A DNA stretch of 64,000 nucleotides, taken from NCBI RefSeq assembly GCF_040813715.1, contig NZ_JBFOCH010000012.1; one strand, given 5' to 3'. The stretch comes from Mesorhizobium_K marinum. GTDB taxonomy: Bacteria; Pseudomonadota; Alphaproteobacteria; Rhizobiales; Rhizobiaceae. How positions within the stretch are numbered: position 1 is the first letter of the stretch; every line of letters starts with the position of its first letter. Made by a program: the position numbers and the translations under genes. The notes beneath the pieces were generated by a model, which did no database searches, was not told the origin of the DNA, and was given only the letters and a program-made list of their open reading frames with translations. Positions 47,399 through 56,014 of the stretch are shown in pieces.

Positions 47399-50300
47399 TC
47401 ATCCCGGCTGATTCTCGACCAGCGAATCGGAAGGCCTCACGCGGACCGGAAACAGCCTGCGCAGCACGACGTAGAACACCGGGGTCAGGAAAAGACCGAC
47501 CACGGTGACGCCGAGCATGCCCGAGAAGACGGCGGTGCCGAGCGAACGCCGCATCTCGGCGCCGGGGCCGGTCGCGATGACCAGGGGGACGACGCCGAGG
47601 ATGAAGGCGAAAGCCGTCATCAGGATCGGCCGAAGCCTCAGCCGGCATGCCTCGACGACGGCATCCACCACGGTTTCCCCGCGCTCCTGCGCCTGCCTGG
47701 CGAACTCCACGATCAGGATCGCGTTCTTCGCCGCAAGTCCGATCAGCACGACAAGGCCGATCTGCACGAGCACATTGTTGTCCAGCCCGCGGAAGGCGAC
47801 GCCGATCAGCGCGGCCAGCACCCCGAGTGGCACGATGAGAACGATTGCGAAGGGCATCGTCCAGCTCTCGTACTGGGCGGCCAGCGCGAGGAAGACGAAC
47901 AGCACCGATAGCCCGAAGATGAAGACCGCGGTGTTGCCGGTCTGCTTCTCCTGGAGCGCCAGTTCCGTCCATTCGAACGACGTCCCTGCGGGCAGCGTCT
48001 GCGCCGCGATCTCTTCCATCTTGGCGAGCGCCTCGCCGCTCGATGTGCCCGGCGCGGCGTTGCCCTGGACCGGCACCGACACGTACATGTTGTAGCGCTG
48101 TACAAGGTTCGGGCCGGAGACGTCGCGGATCTCGACCAGCGTGCCGAGCGGCACCAGCGCGCCGTTGGCGGAGCGGACCTTGAGGTTCAGGATGTCCTCG
48201 CGGTCGACGCGGAACTGCTGGTCGGCCTGCGCCCGGACCTGGTAGACCCGCCCGAAGGCGTTGAAGTCGTTCACGTAGGCCGTCCCGAGGTTGATCGACA
48301 GCGTCTCGAAGATCTCGGGAATCTCGACGTTCAGGATGCGCGCCTTGTCGCGGTCGATGGCCAGGAAGAACTGCGGGCTTGAGGCCGAGAAGGTTGTGAA
48401 CGCGCCAGTCAGGCCCGGCGTCTGGTTGGCCTTGCCGGCGATCTCGTAGGCAAGCTGCAGGATCGGCCGCATGTCGGCCGAGTTGCGCTCCTGCAACTGC
48501 ATCTTGAAGCCGCCGGAATTGCCGACGCCAGGCACCGGCGGCGGCGGTACGGCGATGATGAAGGCTTCCTGTATCGCTTGCAGAGATCCGAAAAGCGTGC
48601 CGATGATCTGGTCGGCCGAGTGGCCGGCGGCCAGCCGCTCGTCGAAGCCGTCGAAGGCGGCGAAGATCACGCCGGCATTGCTGGCGTTGGTGAAGGTCGC
48701 GCCGGAGAAGCCGGCGAAGGCGACCGCATCCCTGACGCCGGGCGTCTTGCGGATGATGTCGGACGCCTCGCGAACCACCTTGTCGGTGCGCGACAATGAT
48801 GCGCCGTCCGGCAGCTGCACGACGACGATCGCGTAGCCCTGGTCGAGCGTCGGTATGAAGCCGGTCGGAACCGTCTGCAGCATGTGGACGGTGGCGTAGA
48901 TCAGCGCCGCGAAGACCGCCAGCATGACGAGGAGCGCGGTCCATGTGCCGACGAGCATCCGCACGATCTGCGCATACCAGCCGGCGATCCGGTCGAACCC
49001 GTCGTTGAAGCCGTCGGCGAGCGCGCGCCCGGCCCGCACCGGCCAGAAGCGCGAGGGCGTCGCATGTGCCTCGTGCGGCTTGAACAGCAGGGCCGCCAGT
49101 GCCGGTGACAGGGTCAGGGAGTTGAGCGCCGAGATTGCCGTCGCTACCGCGATGGTGATCGCGAACTGCAGGTAGAACTGCCCGGTAATGCCGGGGATGA
49201 AGGCGGTCGGCACGAACACCGAGATCAGCACCAGCGAGATCGCGATGACCGCGGTGCCGACCTCGTTCATGGTGCGGTGCGAGGCGTCGCGCGGGTTGAA
49301 GCCCAGACGGATGTTGCGCTCGACATTCTCGACCACGACGATCGCGTCGTCGACGACGATGCCGATCGCCAGCACGAGACCGAACAGCGTCAGCATGTTC
49401 AGCGAGAAGCCGAATGCGAACAGGATCGCCAGCGTTCCGATCAGCGATACCGGGATGGCGACGATGGGGATGATCGCCATGCGCCAGGATTGCAGGAAGA
49501 CGATGATGACGATGACGACCAGCGCAATCGCCTCGAGGATCGTCTTGTAGACCTCGTTGATGGACTCCGCGATGAACTCGGTCGGGTTGTAGACGATTTC
49601 GTAGGTGAGTCCCGGCGGGAAGTCCTTCGAGAGATCGGCGATGGTCGACTTGATTTCCTCCGCGGCGGCAAGCGCATTGGTGCCGGGCCTCTGGAAGATG
49701 CCGAGCGCGACCGCGTTCTTGCCGTTCAGGTAGGAATTGGTGATGTAGTCCTTGGCGCCGAGTTCGATGCGCGCGACGTCGCGCAGCGTGATGAGCCGCC
49801 CGTCCTCGGTCGCCTTGACGATGATATAGCGGAAATCGCGCGCGTCGTCGAAGCGGCCCTGGGTCGTCACCGTGTACTGGAACGCCGATCCGGTATCGTT
49901 GGGCGGTGCGCCGATGGAGCCGCCCGACACCTGAACGTTCTGTTCGCGCAGCGCCTGCACGATGTCGCCCGACGTCATGCCGAGCGCCGACAGCTTTTCC
50001 GGGTCCAGCCAGATGCGCAGCGAATATTCGCGTTCGCCGAAGATGATCAGGTTGCCGACGCCTTCGAGGCGCAGCAGGATGTCGCGCACCCGCGATCGCG
50101 CATAGTTGGAAACGTAGAGCTGGTCGTAGGAATCGTCGGGCGACAGCATGTGCACGACCATCATCAGGTCGGGCGAGCTCTTGTTCGTCGTCACGCCCTG
50201 CCGGCGCACTTCCTCGGGCAGTCTGGGCTCGGCGGTCGCCACCCGGTTCTGCACCAGCACCTGCGCCTGGTCGAGGTCGGTGCCGAGTTCGAAGGTGATG

Positions 50301-50578
50301 GTCAACTGCATCGAGCCGTCGCCCGACGAGTAGGACGACATGTAGAGCATGTCCTCGACGCCGTTGATCTCCTGCTCGAGCGGCGTCGCCACGGTTGCCG
50401 CGACGGTCTCGGCGTCGGCGCCGGGATAGGCCGCCTGCACGACGATCGTCGGCGGTGCGATTTCCGGATACTGGGCCACCGGCAGCTGCGTGTAGGCGAT
50501 GCCGCCGACGATCAGCAGCACGATCGACAGGACGGATGCGAAAATCGGCCTGTCGACGAAGAAGTGGGAGAAGTTCAT
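47399..50578 (-). CDS. RND multidrug efflux permease, HAE1/AcrB family
   Basis: This 1059-residue inner-membrane proton antiporter begins NFSHFFVDRPIFASVLSIVL and has the AcrB layout: helix 1, porter domain (VQAAYPGADAETVAATVA), helices 2-6 with GIVVDDAIVVVENVERN (proton-relay Asp pair), second porter domain, and helices 7-12 with GLAAKNAILIVEFA. It expels drugs and lipophilic compounds together with a periplasmic adaptor and an outer-membrane factor. The adaptor gene is upstream with a 4-base overlap (ATGA); no outer-membrane factor or regulator gene is adjacent. Confidence 0.95.
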   Translation of the reverse strand: MNFSHFFVDRPIFASVLSIVLLIVGGIAYTQLPVAQYPEIAPPTIVVQAAYPGADAETVAATVATPLEQEINGVEDMLYMSSYSSGDGSMQLTITFELGTDLDQAQVLVQNRVATAEPRLPEEVRRQGVTTNKSSPDLMMVVHMLSPDDSYDQLYVSNYARSRVRDILLRLEGVGNLIIFGEREYSLRIWLDPEKLSALGMTSGDIVQALREQNVQVSGGSIGAPPNDTGSAFQYTVTTQGRFDDARDFRYIIVKATEDGRLITLRDVARIELGAKDYITNSYLNGKNAVALGIFQRPGTNALAAAEEIKSTIADLSKDFPPGLTYEIVYNPTEFIAESINEVYKTILEAIALVVIVIIVFLQSWRMAIIPIVAIPVSLIGTLAILFAFGFSLNMLTLFGLVLAIGIVVDDAIVVVENVERNIRLGFNPRDASHRTMNEVGTAVIAISLVLISVFVPTAFIPGITGQFYLQFAITIAVATAISALNSLTLSPALAALLFKPHEAHATPSRFWPVRAGRALADGFNDGFDRIAGWYAQIVRMLVGTWTALLVMLAVFAALIYATVHMLQTVPTGFIPTLDQGYAIVVVQLPDGASLSRTDKVVREASDIIRKTPGVRDAVAFAGFSGATFTNASNAGVIFAAFDGFDERLAAGHSADQIIGTLFGSLQAIQEAFIIAVPPPPVPGVGNSGGFKMQLQERNSADMRPILQLAYEIAGKANQTPGLTGAFTTFSASSPQFFLAIDRDKARILNVEIPEIFETLSINLGTAYVNDFNAFGRVYQVRAQADQQFRVDREDILNLKVRSANGALVPLGTLVEIRDVSGPNLVQRYNMYVSVPVQGNAAPGTSSGEALAKMEEIAAQTLPAGTSFEWTELALQEKQTGNTAVFIFGLSVLFVFLALAAQYESWTMPFAIVLIVPLGVLAALIGVAFRGLDNNVLVQIGLVVLIGLAAKNAILIVEFARQAQERGETVVDAVVEACRLRLRPILMTAFAFILGVVPLVIATGPGAEMRRSLGTAVFSGMLGVTVVGLFLTPVFYVVLRRLFPVRVRPSDSLVENQPG

Positions 50579-51750
50579 TGCGCCTCTCCGGTCGCCGCGG
50601 CCTCGTCCGGCAGCGTGACGATCTCGGCCTTGACCTTGACGCCCGGCCTGACCCGCATCAGGCCGTTGATGATCACCGTCTCGTCGCCGGTCAGCCCTTC
50701 GCGGATGACGCGGTAGCCATGGTTGCGCGGGCCCGGCCGCACGGTCTTGGCGCTGACGGTGCCCTCCGCGTCGACCACGTAGACGATGCGGCGGCTCTGG
50801 TCGGCGCCGATCGCCTCGTCGGGCAGCATCACGCCGCGATAGGGCAGCGAGCCCGGAACGTTGATCCGGCCGAACATGCCGGGCTGCAGCACGCCATCGG
50901 AATTGGCGAAGCGCGCGCGCACGCGCACCGTGCCGGTCGCCGCGTCGATGCGGTTCTCGGCGAAGTCCAGCTTGCCCGCGAAGGAGGCGTTGTTGCGGTC
51001 GGCGATCCTCACCGCGACGTCCAGCCCGCCTGCGCCCTCCTGCAGCGCGCCGCCCCGCTTGCGGGCGTCCTCGGCATAGGCGAGGTAGAGGCGCTCGTCG
51101 ACGTCGAAGTAGAAGTCGATCGGGTCGGTCGACACGATCGTCGTCAGCAGCGTCGAGTCCGGCTGGACGAGATTGCCGATCGACACCAGGCGGCGGTCGA
51201 TGCGGCCCGCCAGCGGCGCACGGATCTCGGTGAATTCGAGGTTCAGGTTCGCGGTCCTGAGGTCGGCGGTCGCGCCCTGGTATCCCGCCTCGGCGGCCAG
51301 GTATTCGCGCCGTCGGTCGTCGAGCGTGGCGGTGGAAAGGTTGCCGCTGCTTGCCAGTTCTTCCGCGCGCTTCAGTTGCAACTGCGAGAAGTCGAGCAGG
51401 CTGGTCGCCACGTCGACCCGCGACTTCGCTGCCTCGAAGGCGGCCTGGAACGGGCGCTGGTCGATGGTGAACAGGAGGTCGCCCTGCTTGACCAGCGCGC
51501 CGTCCGTGAAGTGGACCGCCTGGAGATAGCCGCCGACGCGGGACCGCACCGCCACCTGGTCGACCGCTTCGAAGCGGCCGACGAACTCGTCGTCCTCGAC
51601 GATGTCCCGGACCACCGGCTTGGCGGCCGTCACGGTCGGCGGCTCCTGCTGGGCCAGGGCTGGCCCGGGGCCCACCACGCCCACCACCAGGATGGCCTGC
51701 AGGAGGGTTCGGGCGAGAACCGGCTGAAACTCGAACGGTCTGGACGCCAT
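50575..51750 (-). CDS. RND efflux periplasmic adaptor subunit
   Basis: This 391-residue membrane-fusion protein has an N-terminal signal/anchor (LLQAILVVGVVGPGPALAQ) and the lipoyl halves RVGGYLQAVHFTDGALVKQGDLLFTID and FTEIRAPLAGRIDRRLVSIGNLV. Between them is an alpha-hairpin (DFSQLQLKRAEELASSG), and a beta-barrel/MP domain follows. It links the permease to an outer-membrane channel. The start ATG 51750 occurs again in the duplicated contig end further right. The divergent neighbour is an outer-membrane protein gene. Confidence 0.92.
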   Translation of the reverse strand: MASRPFEFQPVLARTLLQAILVVGVVGPGPALAQQEPPTVTAAKPVVRDIVEDDEFVGRFEAVDQVAVRSRVGGYLQAVHFTDGALVKQGDLLFTIDQRPFQAAFEAAKSRVDVATSLLDFSQLQLKRAEELASSGNLSTATLDDRRREYLAAEAGYQGATADLRTANLNLEFTEIRAPLAGRIDRRLVSIGNLVQPDSTLLTTIVSTDPIDFYFDVDERLYLAYAEDARKRGGALQEGAGGLDVAVRIADRNNASFAGKLDFAENRIDAATGTVRVRARFANSDGVLQPGMFGRINVPGSLPYRGVMLPDEAIGADQSRRIVYVVDAEGTVSAKTVRPGPRNHGYRVIREGLTGDETVIINGLMRVRPGVKVKAEIVTLPDEAAATGEAQ

Positions 51751-52389
51751 GTCGGAAAATTCCTGTCGCTGGACGCTGCCGGATGCCGCAGACTCGCGAC
51801 GGCAGCCTATCACGCTGGCACAAGCGGCTGTGCGGTGCAACATGGCGTTCGAGCGTTGCTGACGGCTGCCGTNTTCGGGCGAGAACCGGCTGAAACTCGA
51901 ACGGTCTGGACGCCATGTCGGAAAATTCCTGTCGCTGGAGCTGCCGGGTGCCGCAGACTCGCGACGGCAGCCTATCACGCTGGCACAAGCGGCTGTGCGG
52001 TGCAACATGGCGTTCGAGCGTTGGTGACGGCTGCCGACAGAGGCCGAAAACAGGCGGAATTCCGCCTCTAAACGCTNCTGACGGCTGCCGTCAGGGGCCG
52101 AGAAGGGCGGAATTCCGCCTCTAAACGCTTCGTAAGCCATTTCCCTTAAGGAATCTGAGACATTACTAATGTTGCATATTTGCAACCTCTCCGCGCCGCG
52201 ATGGGAGTAGTATCCGTCCGTCTACCGTGGGGCGCGGGGCAACTTCCGAGCATTATGGACCTTCCTCGTCCCCCGCAGAGGGTGAAGGAGTAAGGTCATG
52301 CNATATCCATCCGTCTACCGTGGGGCGGGGGCAACTTCCGAGCACTGAGGACCTTCCTCGTCCCCCACTGAGGGTGAAGGAGTAAGGTC
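51751..52389. other. divergent regulatory region RND operon / outer-membrane protein, with three contig joins
   Basis: Three single n (51873, 52077, 52302) divide this 639-base spacer. 51708-51872 repeats at 51874-52037, 52025-52076 at 52079-52129, and 52211-52301 at 52304-52393, each with several substitutions and a 1-base indel. After collapse about 330 bases remain. They hold the palindrome GGCGGAATTCCGCC (52053-52066 and its copy 52106-52119), followed on the minus strand by TGTTTT or similar, and the perfect inverted repeat GTTGCATATTTGCAAC (52171-52186). These are candidate operators or an attenuator; no regulator gene is adjacent. Confidence 0.7.
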
Positions 52390-53292
52390 ATGCGCATACG
52401 GAAAATCTTGCTTTGTGCGGCTGTTGCCCTTGGCAGCACGTCCGCATACGCGGCGGATGCCGTTGTCTACCAGGAACCCGTCCCGGTGCTGCCGGAATGG
52501 AACTGGTCGGGCGCCTATATCGGCCTGCACGGCGGCTACGGCTGGACCAGCGGCGACTCGGCGTACAATGACAGTTTCTTCCAGGACAACTGCGGACCGG
52601 GCGGGTTCGACAATTGGGGCTGCGCCGTCGACCTCGATCCTGAAGGCGCTTTCGGCGGCGTGCAGGTCGGCTACAACTACCAGNGCAACGGCGACTCGGA
52701 GTACAACAACGATATCTTCAACGAGGTTTGCGGCGGCGGTTTTGGCTGCGCGGTGGATCTGGATCCTGACGGTGCCTTCGGCGGTGTGCAGGTCGGCTAC
52801 AACTACCAGTTCAGCAACAACATCGTGCTCGGCATCGAGGGCGACTGGTCGTTCGCCAGCATGAACGACGGCAACGAAGGCTACTGGGACGACGGGGACC
52901 AGTACACGCATGTCGATCTCGAGATCGACCAGATGGCGACCATCCAGGCGCGGCTCGGCTACGCCATGGATCGCTGGCTTCCCTTCATGACCCTCGGCTG
53001 GGGCTGGGCCCATGCGGAGCGCACCGCCTTCAACGACACGTTCCTGAATCCGCCGGTCAGCGACAAGCGCTGGCATGATGGATGGACGATCGGCGCCGGN
53101 NNCAAGCGCTGGCATGATGGATGGACGATCGGCGCCGGCGCCGAGTTCGCCATCGACAACAACTGGTCGGTCAAGGGCGAATACCGCTACTTCGACGCGG
53201 GCGACGAGGACTACTCGCTCACCTTCGCCGACGGCACCAATGTCGACCTCAAGATTCACACGCTCCGGTTTGGCGTGAACTACCGGTTCTGA
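52390..53292 (+). CDS. outer membrane beta-barrel protein (Omp25/31-like), with two contig joins inside
   Basis: The protein has a signal peptide (KILLCAAVALGSTSAYA) and the mature start ADAVVYQEPVPVLPEWNWSGAYIGLHGGYGW typical of rhizobial Omp31-like proteins. Strands such as VQVGYNYQ, IQARLGYAMD, WSVKGEYRYFD follow, and it ends TLRFGVNYRF with C-terminal Phe. Two joins (n 52684; NNN 53100-53102) duplicate internal parts; the second is a simple 36-base overlap. The first joins two clearly different versions of the same loop and strand. One true gene of about 245-250 residues is likely. GAAGGAG precedes the ATG. Confidence 0.78.
   Translation: MRIRKILLCAAVALGSTSAYAADAVVYQEPVPVLPEWNWSGAYIGLHGGYGWTSGDSAYNDSFFQDNCGPGGFDNWGCAVDLDPEGAFGGVQVGYNYQXNGDSEYNNDIFNEVCGGGFGCAVDLDPDGAFGGVQVGYNYQFSNNIVLGIEGDWSFASMNDGNEGYWDDGDQYTHVDLEIDQMATIQARLGYAMDRWLPFMTLGWGWAHAERTAFNDTFLNPPVSDKRWHDGWTIGAXXKRWHDGWTIGAGAEFAIDNNWSVKGEYRYFDAGDEDYSLTFADGTNVDLKIHTLRFGVNYRF
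52550..52809. other. scaffold join: single n (52684) between diverged versions of the same gene segment
   Basis: 52550-52683 and 52688-52809 encode the same segment, but differ at many positions and in length (the right version is four codons shorter in the loop). Both end in an identical strand, VQVGYNYQ. This is far more divergence than at the other joins. Confidence 0.75.
53064..53138. other. scaffold join: NNN (53100-53102) with identical 36-base flanks
   Basis: Bases 53064-53099 are identical to 53103-53138; the 39-base offset adds 13 false codons in frame. Confidence 0.85.
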
Positions 53293-53314
53293 CGGCTGGC
53301 CGTTTCGAGATTTG

Positions 53315-53344
53315 AAAGGCCCGCTTTGGCGGGCCTTTTCTTTT
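53315..53344 (+). terminator. rho-independent terminator of the outer-membrane protein gene
   Basis: AAAGGCCCGC-TTTG-GCGGGCCTTTT is followed by CTTTT, 23 bases after the stop. An identical copy lies at 53711-53740 in the duplicated contig end. Confidence 0.88.
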
Positions 53345-53384
53345 CGGACGGCGCGACGCCGCGCATGATCCTCGTCAGCGTTGN

Positions 53385-53779
53385 TCGGCTCGGCTATGCG
53401 ATGGATCGCTGGCTTCCCTTCATGACCCTCGGCTGGGGCTGGGCTCATGCGGAGCGCACCGCCTACAACGACACCTTCCTGAATCCGCCGGTCAGCGACA
53501 AGCGCTGGCACGACGGATGGACGATCGGCGCCGGCGCCGAGTTCGCCATCGACAACAACTGGTCGGTCAAGGGCGAATACCGCTACTTCGACGCGGGCGA
53601 CGAGGACTACTCGCTCACCTTCGCCGACGGCACCAATGTCGACCTCAAGATTCACACGCTCCGGTTTGGCGTGAACTACCGGTTCTGACGGCTGGCCGTT
53701 TCGAGATTTGAAAGGCCCGCTTTGGCGGGCCTTTTCTTTTCGGACGGCGCGACGCCGCGCATGATCCTCGTCAGCGTTG
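53385..53779. repeat. duplicated 3' end of the outer-membrane protein gene (assembly duplicate after n 53384)
   Basis: These 395 bases repeat 52950-53383 (less the 39-base internal duplicate): the last 97 codons, the terminator and the spacer. There are a few substitutions at the start and none that I see in the last 250 bases. It has no start codon or ribosome site of its own and begins exactly at an n. I read it as an unmerged contig overlap and not as a second gene. Confidence 0.8.
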
Positions 53780-53802
53780 CCCCGTCAAAGCGAGCGTCGG
53801 GA

Positions 53803-54132
53803 CTATCCCGGGCACCCCTTCAGGATCGACAGGTAGCGGTGCCATGCCTCGGTGCCGCCCGGCGAGCCCAGATGCGCATGCACGGTCGTGATGCCATCGC
53901 CGGTCGCCATGAATTCCAGGCTGTCGGTGCCTCCGCCGCTTCGCGTGCCCGAAACGGTGACGACGGGCTTCGAGGGGTCTTCGGTGCTTCGGTAGCCTGA
54001 ACCGGCACCCCGATAGAAACAGCCTGCAACTACCCGATAGTCGCCGGCAAGCGCCGTTTTCTGATCGGGCTCCTCGGCCGCCGTCTGGCAGCCGCCAATG
54101 ACAATCGCTGCGAATACGATCCAGCGTCTCAT
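53803..54132 (-). CDS. small lipoprotein of unknown function
   Basis: This 109-residue protein has a lipoprotein signal with lipobox IGGC near residue 15, followed by TAAEEPDQ. The mature part contains two further Cys (VAGCFYRG and the final KGCPG) and a strand-rich centre (PVVTVSGTRSGGGTDSLEFM). The start at 54132 fits the AGAGGTG site; ATG 54138 would be too close to it. No family is recognised. It is followed by the end of the outer-membrane gene region on the opposite strand. Confidence 0.65.
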   Translation of the reverse strand: MRRWIVFAAIVIGGCQTAAEEPDQKTALAGDYRVVAGCFYRGAGSGYRSTEDPSKPVVTVSGTRSGGGTDSLEFMATGDGITTVHAHLGSPGGTEAWHRYLSILKGCPG

Positions 54133-54271
54133 TCGCATCACCTCTAGATCGCCCCGTTTGTATCGTTGCAGGAAATGCCTCGGCCCGCAATCCGGAACCC
54201 GACGGGTCGTCAAAATCGAAATGAGGTCCGAAACGCCTCCGGGGCGGGTGGGATCCGGGGGCGCCCGTGGG

Positions 54272-55860
54272 TCAACCGCGGTTGATGCACACGACCTTCG
54301 GCTGGGTCATCTCTTCGTAGGCGAAACGCACGCCCTCCCGGCCCAAGCTGCCGTATTTCGAACCGCCGAAGGGCATGGCGTCGACCCGGTAGTCCGATGA
54401 ATCGTTGATCATCACGCCGCCGGCGTCGATCCGCCCAGCCGCCTCCAGCGCGACGGCGAGATCGTTGGTGANACCTTCGGCTGGGTCATTTCTTCGTAGG
54501 CGAAACGCACGCCCTCCCGGCCCATGCTGCCGTATTTCGAACCGCCGAAGGGCATGGCGTCGACCCGGTAGTCCGATGAATCGTTGATCATCACGCCGCC
54601 GGCGTCGATCCGCCCCGCCGCCTCCAGCGCGACGGCGAGATCGTTGGTGAAGATGCCGGCGTGCAGGCTGTATTCGATGTCGTTGGCCATCTCGATCGCC
54701 TCGTCCAGAGCGTCGAAGCAGGCGAGGGCGACCAACGGCGCGAACGCCTCGTCGCGCCAGAGCGAACAGGTCGGCGGGACGTCTTCCAGCACCGTCGGCG
54801 CATAGAGCGAGCCGTCGCGCCGGTTGCCTGTGAGCAGCCTGGCGCCGGCTTCGACGGCCTGGTTGACGGTGGCCTCGGCCCGCTCTGCGGCCTGGATCGA
54901 GATCATCGGCCCGACATCCGTGTCGTCGCGCGAGGGGTCGCCGGCCTTGAGCCGGCGTGTCGCTTCGACAAAGACGTCCCGGAAGTCGGCGTAGACGGCC
55001 GAATGGACGAGGATGCGCTGGGCGCCGATGCAGTTCTGGCCGGCCGCCCAGAAGGCGCCCGACACGCAGCTGTCGACGGCCTTGCCGAGGTCGCAGTCCG
55101 GCATGACGATGACCGGCGCGTTGCCGCCCAGTTCCATCGCCAGCTTTTTCAGCCCGGCCGCGCGCGCGATCGCCTCGCCGGCAGCGAAGCCGCCGGTGAA
55201 AGAAACCATCCTCACGTCCCGTGCCGAAACCAGGGCCGCCCCGAGTTCGACGCCGCCGACGGCGACCGTCACGATCTCTTCGTGCAGGCCGGCTTCGACG
55301 AGCGCGGCGGCGAGGCCCGATGCCGACAGCGGCGTCAGGTCCGAAGGCTTGAGCAGGACCGCGTTGCCGCCCGCGATCGCCGGTCCGAGCTTGTGCGCGA
55401 CCAGGTTGAGCGGGTCGTTGTAGGGCGTTATCGCGACGATGATCCCAAGCGGCTCACGCGTGAACCATCCCTGGCGCATGTCGCCGCCGGCGAACGCGTC
55501 GAACGGGACGACCTCACCGGCGTTGCGCTTGGCCTCCTCGGCGGCGAGCCTGAGGGTGTTGGCGCAGCGCATGACCTCCTTGCGCGCCTGCGCGATGGTC
55601 TTTCCGGCCTCCATCACGATAGTCTTGGCGAAGTCATCCTGGCGATCCAGCACGATCTGCGCGGTGCGCTCCAGGATGCCCGATCGCTGGTGGCGGGGCA
55701 GCGCGCGCGACTGGCGCGCGCCGCGGTGGGCACGCGCCAGCAGCGCGTCGATCTCGTCGGGGCCGCGTGCGTCCACCGATCCGACGAGGGACCCGTCGAA
55801 AGGGCTGAACACGGGGATCATGCCAGGTCTCTCGGCGATGCGGAAAGGGACGGCGGACAT
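54272..55860 (-). CDS. aldehyde dehydrogenase family protein, split by a contig join
   Basis: Removing a 179-base duplication at n 54472 gives 469 residues ending MTQPKVVCINRG. The NAD-ALDH motifs are present: ITPYNDPLNLVAHK, FTGGFAAGEAIAR, catalytic Glu in LAMELGGNAP, catalytic Cys in AAGQNCIGAQR, and the C-terminal NDSSDYRVDAMPFGGSKYGSMGREG. The last segment resembles phosphonoacetaldehyde, lactaldehyde or semialdehyde dehydrogenases. It lies downstream of an omega-aminotransferase on the same strand, so it probably oxidises the aldehyde made by that enzyme. Confidence 0.88.
54294..54650. other. scaffold join: single n (54472) within the aldehyde dehydrogenase gene
   Basis: Bases 54294-54471 recur at 54473-54650 with three substitutions. 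Confidence 0.9.
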
Positions 55861-56014
55861 CGGGAGCGGCTTCCTTCTCAAGAGGGTTGCGGGCGCGGCG
55901 GATCGCGGCGTCCCGACGGCATCGAGCGCAGTTTTTGAGAAGGCGGGCGGCGCCCGCCTGTGCTTTGCGTTGGCGGCGCCGCGCCCTGGCGCCGGAACGT
56001 CGGGGCAGGCGCAG

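Noticed and set aside
53326..53688. A second outer-membrane protein gene after the first
   Set aside because: It repeats the 3' end, terminator and spacer of the preceding gene, starts at an n and has no start codon or ribosome site of its own.
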